From contig OY747711.1 of NCBI GenBank assembly GCA_963556495.2, positions 33,057,914 through 33,121,913 on the forward strand: a stretch of 64,000 bases of DNA. The letters are read 5' to 3'. The position numbers were made by a program, and so were the translations under genes. Under the pieces are notes generated by a model that saw nothing but the letters and a program-made list of their open reading frames with translations, was not told the DNA's origin and ran no database searches. Each line of letters opens with the position of its first letter. The stretch's first letter is position 1. Source of the stretch: Valencia hispanica (taxonomy: Eukaryota; Chordata; Actinopteri; Cyprinodontiformes; Valenciidae). Below, piece by piece: positions 29,775 through 42,121 of this stretch.

Positions 29775-31272
29775 CACTTTAGGAAAGTTTTCACACTGGT
29801 TAATAGCAATCCAGAGACAGGGTATCAATATTTTCAAGAAAAAGAGGGGATTGGATTGCCATTAACCTATTGGGACATAACTAGGAGATAATTAGATAAC
29901 TGATTTTGTGGGTTTAATTGGGGTTTTGGTCAAATTTGAATATAATCACAAATTTGAAGGAGAGTTTATTGTACAATGGCATTACTCAATTCAGTTTGGA
30001 TAAGAGTTGAAATTCAACTTGAACCACAGTCAGCAAGATTAAAGGGCTCTACGGGTCGGAGGATCTTTGGGCTTTTGGGCATTAAAACTAAAGACCTTCT
30101 TCAGTGATGATTATTTAAACATTCTTGATTGATTTTCTCTTGCATAGAGTTAATGAAGCGAGGCTCATTAACTTAAGTTGTGGAGTTCGTTTAGGATTGC
30201 TTGATGCAGAAGCCACATCAAGGTAATCTAAAGCAAACTCCCACGTCATCTAATTCTATCTACACTTATCTCTGACCTAATCACTTACTTATATTCAGCT
30301 AACTAATTCTTTGAATTAGCTCACATATGTTTTGACTAATATGCACTAACACTTAATAACTCACCAGGAGATCACATCAGGGGCCCCTGGTGATCCTTCC
30401 CTTCCGAGGGGACGCAGATCCTGAGGAGGACCAGAGGTGGAACCTTGGGTCACGACATGGAGCAGCTACAAAGGAAGCGTGCACAGTTCAACACCGAGTC
30501 CAGATTTAATATCTCATTGAGATTAGCTAAAAGAGGCTACATAACATCTCTCTTTTCGATTTTCTTCTAGAATCCTGACAGATTACGAGATGAAGTGTGG
30601 CCGTCCTTGGGGGCAGGAGGTCATCAAAATCTTTTCCCACTAAAATGAATGAAGTGGTGAACAAAAGAAAACCACAAATGGCGTAAATAAAGACCCCGGT
30701 GGGTTTTTCATTCTGACAAGTTCTGTCTTAACAAGGTCATCTGAATGGACGATCCTTGGTTACTTTGAGCTAATTCCATGACCAGCATGATTCATGTCTG
30801 ATTATAAATTGATTGTTGCCTGTTTTTTGTCGGCTCTCTTCGTACCCATTAGAAATTGTATCAACTTGAAATATTTCTGTATGTCTTGGGCATTACTGTA
30901 GTGAGAGAAAAAGAGAGGAACGTTAGAGAAACATTTTAATGTTATGTCAATTAATTGATCAAGTAATTATTAGTAAAGGAATCTGGGGAATATGACATAA
31001 TTATTAGAGTCAGGGAAGAGGCCATTCACCTACTCTGATCTAACTCAGCTGTGAGGAGTGTTTTGGTTAACCTTGCAATGAAGAGAGAACATCATGGGAC
31101 TGAAGGCAGAAGCTGCTTGCTGAGAGAACAAAAATGATCTGGGTGCAAGAGAGTTCGAGCTTTGGCCCAGAGGACTCATGTACAAGACTGGCCGTAATAA
31201 AATATGAAAAACTCAGATGCAGACTCCCGCTTCATCCATATGGAAGGAAGGAGATATTTTCTTGCCATGAAA
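29775..31272 (+). mobile_element. retrovirus-like 3' internal region plus LTR remnant
   Basis: About 1.5 kb that matches, in opposite orientation, the right part of the retrovirus-like element at 50198-51870. Its last ~290 bp (30980-31272) corresponds to a 348-bp LTR with its 5' end deleted, including an AATAAA (near 31200). No viral protein can be recognised. It sits inside or against the LINE at 28025-29774. Solo 3' fragment. Confidence 0.8.
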
Positions 31273-33854
31273 TTGCTATATTTTTGAGGTGTAAGTAGCA
31301 TGGAAGAACAAAGAGTTTGCAGTAAGTTTTACCATCCTGAGTGATATTTTGAAAGGAATCAATTCAGGTAGACTGCACACACCACAGTATTAATCCACAG
31401 TTCAGTGGTTCCACACTCTCGGGCATTCAGCAGAACCTACTGTCTGCAATATTGCTAGGGCATATTTTAAGTTAAGTGAATCCAGTGTTTTTATTAGCTC
31501 AGGATCAAAATGTGTTCTGATGAATTTGTCCGTGTTTACATGTGTTGGTTTTTAAGAGGACCCGTTTTATTTTGAATGGTGGAAAGAAACTATATATGTG
31601 AATATTTAGCTTTTATTCTCAAGGAAAAACTACATTTCTACAACAATGGATGATCAAGATATTTGATTTGAGGGTGGATTATTCCAGCCAGGGACCTCAT
31701 AGAGTAAGAGTTGGAGTCAATTATAATTATTTTTTAGCAGAATTAAGGTTGCTGTAGAGTAAATTGGCCATAAGCCCCTAATGTTAACCCTATTATTTCA
31801 GCTACCAATACATATAAGGGCAAAAGAAATCTCAATAATAAAAATTGATTGAATTTCCTGATTTTTGTTCACTCTTACTTTACAGTCGTATAATGAGGTA
31901 AGCATAATCATAAAAAAATAACATGCTGTATCTGTCACTTGTTGATACTTTAGTAATGCAAAACAATTTAACATTAAAATTGTTAAATCATTGTAAAGTA
32001 AAACATTTAATAATTGGCTAACCTTTATAATTATTCAAAAGAAAAAAATACATCAAAATCACAATTAAAACTGTACTGTGATACTTAAAATAAATTTGAG
32101 GAGGTTCCAATATACAATGTAAAGTTGTATTTGCACTTCTGGAATAGATCTGTATTAAAATATTATTTAATATAAAAGTTGTATCTTCAAGCAATTAAAA
32201 GATAAAGCAAATCAATAAAACTCGTTTGAGCCTTTTGAGCCATATTGTTTTTTGCATTTAGGCTTCTTTTGTGATTTAAGTTTCTTCCTACTTAGTGTTT
32301 CTACTTTTATGTGTTTTTCTGTCTTCTGTTCTGTTTTTCCTCCCTTCATGTTACATCCATTGTTTTTGAACTTTGAGTTTCTCTTGTGCTTCTATATTCT
32401 AATTTATTTACTCAGATTTTGTTATTCTTAGTTACTCCTCTGTGTTCATTTTTCACTTCATTTTCTTTATGTATTTAGGATTATTTTCTTTCTGGGCTTT
32501 TCTTCTGTTTTATGCTTATACCGAGTCCTGACTTCAGTCTGATACGGAATCTAGCCTTCCAACTAAGATTTACCAAATACAAGTGGAAACATGAAAAATT
32601 ATGGTCAGCATTCTATATAAAGGGTCTATTTGCTATATTGACAAATGTTTCACTTGATTGAGAAGAGTATAAAATATCTTTGACCAACAATTTTCAGTAG
32701 TCAATTTGCAAAACTCATTTAACTTCAGTTTTCATGAGGAAGATTACAATTCTTGGTGTGATGTATAGCACTTAATTGAAAGAAATTTTTACCAATGCCT
32801 GACTACGTGATTGGAGAAACTGTTCTATTTGTTACAACATCTCTCACACGTGCATCTGTCTTATATCCCATTACTAACAAGGAATGATGAATTGCCTGTG
32901 ACCGGCTTTGTGAGGGGCTCGAAGGATTTTTAATTAATTCCACAGAGGAAAATTTCTCACTTCTGCCCTTTCTACTTAGTAAAGGAACAGAAGGTGAACC
33001 TACATTCTATTTTCTTTAATGCAGAATTAATTCTGCACTGTGCTTCCCTGACCGGGATAAAGTTCAGTTTCATTTGCTTACAGACTTTGAGTTAATGAGG
33101 TGAGGGGCTGCAGCTTCACAAGGCTGTACAAACAGTTACCTCAAAGTCTCTCATTACACCTGTTATATGCCAAATACATTTTCCAATGCGCAGTGATGTA
33201 TGGTTTACTTTCCCTCTACATTAAATTTTTAAAACGTTTTTACATGTTATTAACTGAATAGTGTTCCTAAACAGTGATGCACTCTTCAGGTAAGCAGTTG
33301 TTTACTGTAATGCCTCTTGTTCTTGAGGAGCAGAACAGCTTATCTTAACCCAACTTTTAATTTCGGGTACATTGCAAACTAGCATGAAAAATTTGATACT
33401 TTTAAAAACAAGTTAATTAAGAGTTTAAGAATACAAGTTTTGAACAGCAATGTAGTGCATTTCTATATGTACTCTCGTGGCCAGATTTAGGAGGATACAC
33501 ATCAGCTTGACGATTTTAGGCCTTGTCCACATGAAGTTTGTTTTCAAAAATATTCTTTGCATTTTTTTTTTTTTAGATTCTGCATAAACAGAACACTATT
33601 CTAGAAGTGTCTTCAGCTATATAAAATTGACCCCAAATTTATATTTTTTATATGTAACGCTGTCACTAAAATACACTCAAAACAAAAAGCATGCACTTAT
33701 GGACTGTTGCTGTTACAGCTGGAGGGTTAGGCTGGAGATGGGACTATGACATCACTTTTTATTCAAATCGTTGTGCATTGGTTGTTTAGATAATAAAGCA
33801 TTAAATTAAAACACCTCAATGAGCTGTGGGCTTCTTTTAAATTTGTTGAGTACA
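31273..33854. other. intergenic, AT-rich
   Basis: About 2.6 kb with no gene or repeat family recognised. Confidence 0.45.
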
Positions 33855-34977
33855 AGACTAATCGTTGCCATTTCAACTGATTCCTCCACCTGAGCTTTGG
33901 ATCTCTGCAGCCCATCCAGAGTCAACCAGGACCATCTATCTGTTTCCCTGCCAAATGTTGTCCTGGCCCTGCCCATCTAAGCGGGTGACCGTGTCTCGGT
34001 AGGTTTCTAGTTATGCCATTGTCTCTCCATTTTCAGCTGTTCATTGTTTGGGACAATGTTTAAAATTTAAGGATCTCATAAGCCTCACCAAAACTTGATC
34101 CCTGATCTGTCTGCTGTGTTCTTTCCTGTTCCTGATGCTCGTTTATTCATTTAACAAGACCTTTAAGACTTCACTGATGTGCTCTAATTATACTGAGATT
34201 ATATTACCCACAGATGGGATCCCATTACTCAATAGGTGATTTCCGAAGACAGTTGGTTCCACTGGATTTTATTTATGTCATGATTGTGTGTAAATAGGAC
34301 CCAAAGGCAGCAAAAATAAAACTTAAATGGTTTAATTAGAACAAAAACAAGGAGCAAAAACTTACAGAACTAGGAGAACCAAAAATGCAGAGATGAGTAG
34401 GAAACAGGAACTGGGCAGGAAACAGGAATCAGACAGGGAAAGAAAGACGACGGACCAGCGACTAGTGACTGAATGAGAGTAGGATTTATAATGAGGAAGT
34501 GAAAGGAGACCAATAACCAATTAGGGGAATCAGATGCAGGTGAGAGGGAGAGAGCAGGTGGAAACAATCAGCTGGGAAGAGAGGTAGAATGGTAGGGAGA
34601 CAGAAAACTTTTAACTGAGGCTATGTGCACACGTAGCTGGCTTTTTTTTTTTTACGAATATTTTCACCACCTCGTTTAAAAAAAAATCTCCGTCCACACC
34701 TAACCGCATAAGTGTGTTGTTAAGCACATTCATAGACATGCCAAACTTTTAAGGGGCATTAGTTCCCCCAAATCCTTTCCACTCAGAGTAACTTTCTATG
34801 TTCTAACTTCTACATAGAGCAGTATTTAAGCTTGTAAAAACAAGCAAGCAAGAAGCGCTTGGACAATCGATGATGCCAACACATCTCTGAGGGCATTGTC
34901 ACTGCACGATCTGTTCAGGAAGCACGATCCGTACCATGAGCCCATCTGCGCATGTGCCCAAGGAACTACTTCCGGGG

Positions 34978-35532
34978 GGTTTAGTTCTCGAGACGCTACA
35001 AGATGGATGTATTTGCGCTCTTTAAATTAAACATCGACTTCAACTGTGACTTTTGTCATATAGAACCAGAAACTATCATTCATCTGTTTTACCGCTGCAC
35101 ATATAGCAAAAACCTCTGGAGTCATTTAGAGCAATTATTATAGGAAAGCCGGTCATGTGATCGGTCTCCAGGAGAGGCCGATCACATGACCGGTTTAAGA
35201 TTACGAATGAAGCAAGTAAATTTATCAGCAAGTAAATGTATCAGATACATAAGAAAGCTGTTAAGATTACAAATACAGCAAGTAAATTTATCAGCAAGTA
35301 AATATATAAGATAAAGAAGAAAGTTGTTAAGATTACGAATGCAGCATGTAAATATATCAGATCAGACAACTAGTGTTTCCCCGTGATTTTTTTCTGTTTT
35401 TTTGTTGTGTTGTTAATCCTTTTTGTATAATGGTTCAGCAAGATTGCCTATCTATTTGTATTTATTTGTAAAGTGTAAATGGCATTGATCTGTAAATTAA
35501 CACACAAAAAAAACAACAACAAAAGAAATCTA
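34978..35532 (+). pseudogene. L1/Tx1-type LINE 3' fragment with tandem repeats
   Basis: Encodes a plus-strand C-terminal LINE zinc-knuckle segment (CDFCHIEPETIIHLFYRC, then YSKNLW) at 35003-35140. This is followed by a 16-bp hairpin (CCGGTCATGTGATCGG at 35149-35164, inverse at 35178-35193), a 66-bp tandem repeat (35197-35360, about 2.6 units) and an A-rich tail at 35505-35530. It lies exactly at the centre of the hairpin MITE. Confidence 0.7.
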
Positions 35533-35540
35533 CCCGGAAG

Positions 35541-36609
35541 CAGTGTTGCCAACTGTCTCCAACAGAAAGTAGCTGAAATTGCCCCAGAAAGTCGCTAGAT
35601 GTCGCCAGATGACGGCATACGCTAGTTTGCATAATGATGAAGTCATCACGTGATGACGATTGAAACAAAGGAGAAAAAAATTATATTTAGATTAGGATTT
35701 GATCATACAGGTTAAATAATACATTATTTAAACATTATTTAAATAATACATTATTTAAACATTATTTAAATAATACATTATTTAAACAGGGGAAACATGC
35801 TACAGGGAAATGTGATTCTGTCTTCAAGAAGAGACTGTGGAACATGTTCTATTATTTTGCCTGAAGTAAACTGGAGAAAACTGGTACAAAATTGACAAGA
35901 CATCAAATTGCAACTGGACATCAAAGACCTTTTAAAAAAATGTAAAGTTCTGAAACATACATTTGCTGAGATATCTCAAGAAGATGAAATTAATAGAGAG
36001 AATATAGTTTGTTTTTTAGTACTTTGTAAAAATAAGTAGGGCATATTTAGCATGCATCAAATGTTTCTTGCCAACCGCCATTAAAGAGAAGTTTATTGCT
36101 TATGATATTATTTTCAGTGGGGGTTTTGTGTCATAAGTTTTAAATGTCCTATGTTTTTGAACTCACCATACATTTCGAACGTTCCTGAATGCACCACAGG
36201 TGTGCGATGCAGCGTTGTACAGACAAGCTTCTGCCTTAATTCCATTTGAAAGATCGGTCTTATATACATGCAGATTTATTTTTTTACTTTCGAATTTACA
36301 TTAACTACAAAACATCTTTGTTTGTGAGTAGGTGAAATGAACCGAAAAAGGTTTATGATTGGTCAGTGGACATAGTCATGATCATGCTGCATATAAATAC
36401 GCAGATCATTCCCTTTCTGAGCGTCGGGAAGGAGCAAGCTGGGTCTCTAAAATGCAGGAAATATCGGCGACAAAGTTTCACAAAAAGTTGCTAAGGGTGG
36501 TCAGAAATGTCGCTAGATTTGTCGCTAGGCGCTTTTTGGAAAAAAAGTCGTTAAGGGTGTCTGAAAAGTCGTTAGAAATACCAACAAAGTCGCTAAGGTG
36601 GCAACACTG
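35541..36609. mobile_element. hAT-type non-autonomous element with 8-bp target duplication
   Basis: 1069 bp. Terminal repeat CAGTGTTGCCA at both ends; 8-bp direct repeat CCCGGAAG at 35533-35540 and 36610-36617. Many copies of the GTCGCTA word lie in both subterminal regions. The interior has a ~30-bp tandem repeat (TTATTTAAA type) at 35695-35790. No transposase remains. Confidence 0.95.
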
Positions 36610-37420
36610 CCCGGAAGTAGTTCCTTGCGTGCATTCGCAGATGGGCACATGGTACGGATCGTGCGGTGACAGGCATAAATGCTGTTTCTGAGTGTAAACA
36701 CAGGTCGCACAAGTTTTTTCTTTTTCTTTTCACAACCATATTGATATCTTCAATACAACAGAAACAATAGTACAATGATGTCTTAGTAATCAAAACAACA
36801 AAACCACTTAAAAGACAAAAAGAAAAAGGGGATCTGCTTAACTAGAAGTAATAAACTTAAAACATTTTAATAGTCTATAATCATTTTTGTTAATTTCTTA
36901 TTGCACATTTTTAATTTTTCTATAGAGGCCAGATAAAGTTTAAGATCAGTTTCTTTAAAGTTATTTAGAAGGGGTATTTTTCCAGACCATTTTTCTTATG
37001 AATATAATATTTTGCCAAAATTATAATAATATAATATAATTATAATATAATTGTAATATAATTATAATATAATAATATAATATATTTACTTCATTAGAGT
37101 TTAAAAAATGAATCATTAAACATAAATAAAATCATATGTTTAGATGAAGAAACATTTTTACTTAACATACTTGTGAGGTAGGATTGCATATCGTACCAAA
37201 AATCAGAAACAACAGAACAGTCCACAAAAAGATGTTCAATGCTCCATCTTTCTGACAAAAAGAACACTTATTACATGCATTGGGGAGAAAACGACAAATA
37301 TATTTTTTTTTACTGGGTAATATCTGTATGATTTTAAAAATTAGTTATTTTATTTTATTGGAAATAATATATCTAAAAGGTAATAAAAAGATTGCATTCC
37401 ACTGACTTCTGTTTAAGTAA

Positions 37421-38115
37421 AGCCGCGTTCACACCGGTCAGCGCGTCCAGGCAGCAGGGCAGCTAGATTACATGCAAGTCTATGGTATCTATGCATCTAG
37501 TGGGCGTCAAACTGCCAAGCAGCAAGTCGCGCGCGTCGGCGCAGCTGGCATCAGCGCGTCCACGGGGCTGATGCCCGGGGCGTCTGCTGCTCAAGTTGGG
37601 AAAATTGAACTTTCGGGCAGCAGACGCGCGGCGTCAACCAATCAGAGCGACTCGTTGTACTGACGTAGTAACTCCTTCCATGGGGAATCGGCAAATTTTT
37701 TATTCAAGATGGAGGACAAACTGATCGTCGCTGTATGTAATGTCCGTGAACTGTATGACCCGTCTTCGTCTTTTTACAAAGACAGGAAGAGATCGGATCT
37801 GATTTGGAGGAAGATATCGGAGGATATTGGAGTGCCAGGTAAGCAGTTAAATATATTTCTTTTAACTTTCAACGTTGTGTGGCTTCATTAATTAAAGCCC
37901 AAGCCACTCTCTCGACAAGATCCGCCATGTTGTAAACAACTAGCAACAGACAAATCCACGCCCGCACGCTGACGTAATGACGTGACGCGCTGATGCCCCG
38001 ACGCGCTAACGCAGACCACAAGTGTGCAAGCAGCTGGGTTTTAATTTTAAAGCGTCGACTTTCGTCCGTTTGAGCGATTTGACGCCTGGACGCGCTGACC
38101 GGTGTGAACGCGGCT
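37421..38115 (+). mobile_element. PIF/Harbinger-type element carrying a MADF-domain exon
   Basis: 695 bp. Perfect 32-bp terminal inverted repeats (begin AGCCGCGTTCACACC; 37421-37452 and 38084-38115), flanked by TAA at 37418-37420 and 38116-38118, the 3-bp TWA duplication of PIF/Harbinger elements. Strikingly GC- and CpG-rich against its surroundings. Inserted in the L1-type LINE. Confidence 0.95.
37709..37843 (+). pseudogene. MADF/Myb-SANT-like first exon of a Harbinger accessory protein
   Basis: ATG at 37709 opens MEDKLIVAVCNVRELYDPSS, then YKDRKRSDLIWRKISEDIGVPG, an N-terminal half of a MADF-type DNA-binding domain. A GTAAGC donor-like site follows at about 37838. PIF/Harbinger elements encode such a DNA-binding partner of the transposase. 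No further exon or transposase is present, so this is a deletion derivative. It could be mistaken for a host exon. Confidence 0.7.
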
Positions 38116-39496
38116 TAAGGCCATCTATGCTTACATACAGGGTTTGAATAGAGATCTAACTGGGCTCTAATAAACTTGTTGGTGCATTTCTTGTCAACCA
38201 GGTCAACTCCCCCAACTGAAAACAATTTATGAATCAAATTTGTGTTTTCAAATGTTATATTTTGTGCTAAGAAATATTTACTATGTGGAATTGAGCCAAT
38301 AACCATATCAAATTCTTTTTGCGGTATAACAAAATTATTTCTGCGTAAAACATTTTCATAAGTGTGCCAATTTCCTTCATCAACAAGTAATTGATTTACT
38401 GTATTAAGATCATGCACAAACCAGTTATGTAAATATAAGGTTTTGTTTTTGTGCAAAATATAAGAATTATTCCACAGAAGGCAATTGTGAGGAGAAAAGT
38501 TGTGCTTGAACATAAGGCTCCAGCACAACAAAACTTGTTGGTGAAAATTGGCCAATTTAACAGGAAGCTTTCCAACAGAAAATTGACATTTTAGTAGAAA
38601 ATTCAGAACCCCTAATTTAGCAAAAAAATAATTTGGTAAGATGTTCCATAAACTATTAGGGTTTCTAAGTAATCTTTTAATCCATTTAATTTTCAGAACC
38701 TGATTAAAAACAGTAAAAGTCAAAACATTTAGTCCTCCATCAGCTAAAGAGTTTGACAAGACATTTTTCTTAACTTTATGTGTTTTGTTTTTCCAAAGAA
38801 AACTAAATAAAATGTTATCCAGATCAGAGCATTGAGATTTAGTGACATCTAGTGACGAGAAAACAAGAGGCTCGAGACATCCCTTCTGCTTTGCTCAACA
38901 GTACTCTATCATGTATTGACAGGTCCCTAGTTAACCAGCTGCTAAACTTCTTTTTTACAGTTTCAGTAACAGATGTAAAATTATCCTCCATATTTTTACA
39001 TTCTTTTGAAATTTTAATACCAAGATAAGTGTCTTTTTTACAGGAATACCGCAAACTTCATAATCAGTAATATCCTTTAGAGGTAAAAGTTCACATTTTT
39101 TTAAATTAAGTTTTAACCCAGAAATACTTGAAAAAAGAGAAACAACATATAAAGCTCCGGGGATTTCTTTGACATTCCTTAAGAAAATTGTGGTGTCATC
39201 TGCAAGGTGAGAAACTTTTAATTTATTACCAAATAACTCAATTCCTTGAAACGAGTGTTGTTGAATCATATGATTTAAAATTCGTCTAACAAGTACAAAA
39301 ATGTATGGGGAAGCAGGACATCCTTGTCGCACACCTTTGTTTACGTGAAATCTACTAGATGTGCCATACAAAAGTTTTACAGCACTATAACTATCTTTTT
39401 AAACAGTTTTAAAGGCTCCAATAATTTTTTTTCCAAAGTTTAAGAATGATAAAGTGTCAATGATAAATTTATGGCTAACTGTGTCAAACGCTTTCT
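38116..39496 (-). pseudogene. L1/Tx1-type reverse transcriptase, broken
   Basis: Reads from 39496 downwards: motif A, then NKGVRQGCPASPYIFVLVRRIL (motif B), HLADDTTIFL (motif C as ADD) and SGLKLNLKKCELLPL. After a frame break near 38900 comes a C-terminal 200-residue region (SNSLADGGLNVLTF, WIKRLLRNP, WNILPNYFF). It ends where the Harbinger element enters. Several stops; not functional. Confidence 0.85.
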
Positions 39497-40138
39497 ACAG
39501 GTCGCACAAGTGATGTCGGAACTTTTTTTTGTCGTGGAAAGTGACATTGCGGAGCTGAAAACTCCGGTTATTTCTGTCCACACGCAAACACTTAAAACGG
39601 AGAAAACGCAAATCTCCGCTTTGGCCGGAGTTTTTAGAAATAATCGTTTTCTGTGATAAAAACTCTGTTTTCGTGTAAATGAGAGGCAAGACCGCAGGGA
39701 AATATCTGCTTTTTTCCTTCGTGTAAACGGGGCCTAAAGATAATAAGTCAAACAAGGGGACCTAAGGAAACACTAGAGAGAATAAACTAATAAAGATAAG
39801 GAAATAATCTAACATGAAAAGACTAGATAAAGAAAATAACTAGGTTAAAACACAAACAGGAGGGAACAAAACAAGAAAGCAGATTAGGGTACAGAGGGGA
39901 AGGAAATTAAGTGGAAGAAAAACAAAGCAAAATCCACAGAACCTGACAATTTAGGAGTATCAGAATATAGGGAGCTGAATATCAATGAATATATGTAGGT
40001 CGCACATTTTTACCCCACTTCTTAGTTATGCCCTTCATGTTGGTGAGTCACTTGACATCCCAGAACACAATTCCACTAAACTTTGCAAATGGACAAAATG
40101 TGAAAAACTTGAAAAGGTATAAATACTTACAAGGTATT

Positions 40139-42121
40139 CTGTGTTTGTATTCTGCTTTATACATCAGTTAATTAAAGCGGCTATTTATTTGCCCAAAAAT
40201 GTATCTGCTGTTTCACTTTATATCACTGCTTCTTAAACCGAAATGTAAAACGGTGGGAGAGAAACTTGCCACTACTCCATGTTTCAGCTGTGAAAAATGT
40301 GCTCCCACTTTTCTCACCAAGTTCACGTAGGAAAAGCTTTCTTAATCTCTGTTTGCTCATTTTGACAGATATTCCCGTCTTTAAATTTTACTTTTGATTA
40401 ATTTATCTGATTTTCAAGCCCCTGGAGCCTCAAATTGTTGTCACAATGTCCCCTTCAGATAATTTATGGCAGCTATTCCAGTCCTTCTTGCAACAACTAT
40501 CTTACTTTGACGTCTTCTCTCTTGTAATGAATTCCACATCACTGTGCACAAGCTAGACAGAAGCAGCTCCCTGTAAATATTTCTTAAAATGATGGTGTGA
40601 ATATGTACCTTAACAGGTGTCTATGATGTTATATGTCATGACCTTTACTTCCTTGGTGTAGTGGTTTCATAATCTGGTACCGGCTGTTAGCTGGATGCAT
40701 GTATGCTTTTTGTAACTATCATTTCGTCTTAAAAAACAAACAAGAGAATACATTTGGCTTAAAACAATATAAAATTGTTATAAATGAAAATTTGTAAATA
40801 TTACACAATGCAAAGAACAGACTTAGCATGGATATCTTGTGCCTGAGGCACAATAAAAATTTGCCTGGCTGCATCCCAAACTAGATCTTGCACAATTTCA
40901 GAAGCTGTCTTTTCCTATTATTCTTTGTTTGCTTGTGCCTGGGCAACTTGTTCATGCTATGAGTCACATTTAAACATTGTTTGGATGATTCAGAGGGAGC
41001 AAGAGATCGCTCATAAACATTCAAGTATATTTTCAAAATCCAATCTCTCAAGGAAATTGTTTTCGTTATAAATACGAAGTTCCCAAAAGGTTAAATGCTT
41101 GAGGCAGAAACTATATTGCTCCAAAAAAGCAAGAAAAAGCAAGAAATTTATTCTGTTTGTCACTTTGTTACACATTTGAATCTCAGATTTCTCAGCCACT
41201 TGGGAGTCAGTGAAGTTGAGCCAGAAATGTTTATTGATTTCAGCCACTTTAGTGACATTTCTTGCCTAGTGTGTAACTTCTCTCATTTCGCAAAAAAATA
41301 TTTGATCCACGGAGGCTTGGACTTCATGAATTCAGCTTAAATAAGATTCTTCCAATTGTGTTTGTGTTGGTAAAATGCATACCATAGATCCCAGATGTCA
41401 TTCTAATCAAGGATAAGGATAAGTCATCATATTTATGTTTTTGATGCTCCTCAGACCATTCCCTTATGATTTTGAGATATGTAGGGGCGTATTTGTGCTT
41501 TCTGAAACCTTCTATATGGAAGAGTGATTTAGACGGTGCCAACTGGTTTCAGGTCTGAATGGCCATTCTGATTTGTTTACAGCTCTGCAGCCCCTCTTCA
41601 AAATGTATTACATTGCCTGCTGTTACACATTTAGATTATTTTAAACAAAAAGTACATTAAAGTACAGTACTCCTTTCTGGGGATTTCCACATGATCCTTA
41701 TGGATTTTCATTAAAGCTCGAATGTGCCAATTATTAAGGCACACTCAAATTCAGTTGACTGTGACTAGGTTGACTTTTGTGAATTGAAAGAAAAATTATA
41801 TCTAGGGAAGTGATTTTGTCTGACTGACTAACTGTCCATCTGTCTGTATATATGCTATGTCACTTTTTGGGCATGAAAGGTTTTGTCTGAATAGCTTGGA
41901 ATTTTTTTATTTTTTTTTACTTTGTTCAACGATTGTAAAAACTGTGTAATTTCTTAAAAGTTCAGTAAGTTAATTTTTGTGAGGAACTGAAATCCACTTT
42001 GCTATTAAACATCTAATGCATTGCCTCCCTCTAGTGGAAATGAAACCATGTCAATGAAAAGACTAACTTAAAAAAATCAGGAAAATATATTCAATAAACT
42101 TCTTTATAAGTAGAAAGTAGA
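40139..42121. other. intergenic
   Basis: No gene or element recognised; short frames at 41011-41542 have no motifs. Confidence 0.45.

Larger units (their letters stand above)
36715..39496 (-). mobile_element. 5'-truncated L1/Tx1-type LINE with 15-bp target duplication
   Basis: Minus-strand insertion. The A-rich tail appears as a T-rich run at 36714-36730; the 5' end is cut inside RT motif A (KAFDTVSHKF, at about 39495). Flanked by the direct repeat ACAGGTCGCACAAGT at 36700-36714 and 39497-39511, the mark of target-primed reverse transcription. Interrupted at 37421-38115. Confidence 0.95.
34619..39734. mobile_element. long-hairpin MITE, opened at its centre by other insertions
   Basis: Ends GGCTATGTGCACACG / GGCCCCGTTTACACG. 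Its inner arms (34922-34976 and 36611-36665) are inverted copies around 'gcacgatccgtacc...aactacttccggg'. Target duplication is imperfect (TGA/TAA). The 39497-39734 part holds the right terminal half. Confidence 0.7.
34276..39948. mobile_element. TGTCATGA...CCTGACA element with 5-bp target duplication
   Basis: Ends TGTCATGATTG and ACCTGACA, flanked by ATTTA on both sides (34271-34275, 39949-39953). Deleting it plus one ATTTA rejoins the Tc1 5' noncoding sequence. Its own sequence is 34276-34618 and 39735-39948, non-coding and purine-rich. TG...CA ends and a 5-bp duplication fit an LTR/TRIM-like element, but a DNA transposon is not excluded. Confidence 0.75.
33855..40138 (-). mobile_element. 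Tc1-like transposon (minus), split by a 5.7-kb nested insertion
   Basis: Minus-strand N-terminal transposase traces and 5' noncoding part at 33855-34275 ('ctttggatctctgcag', 'tggttccactggatttta'). They continue after the insertion at 39949-40138 ('aggagtatcagaatatag', then the terminal repeat with 'ggtataaatactt'). Same family as 18758-20081. The 3' half of the element is missing on the left. Confidence 0.85.

Noticed and set aside
35462..35668. Cys-rich frame on the minus strand
   Set aside because: Crosses the border between a LINE tail and a hAT element.
37709..37843. MADF frame as a host transcription-factor exon
   Set aside because: It lies entirely inside an element with perfect inverted ends and a TAA duplication.
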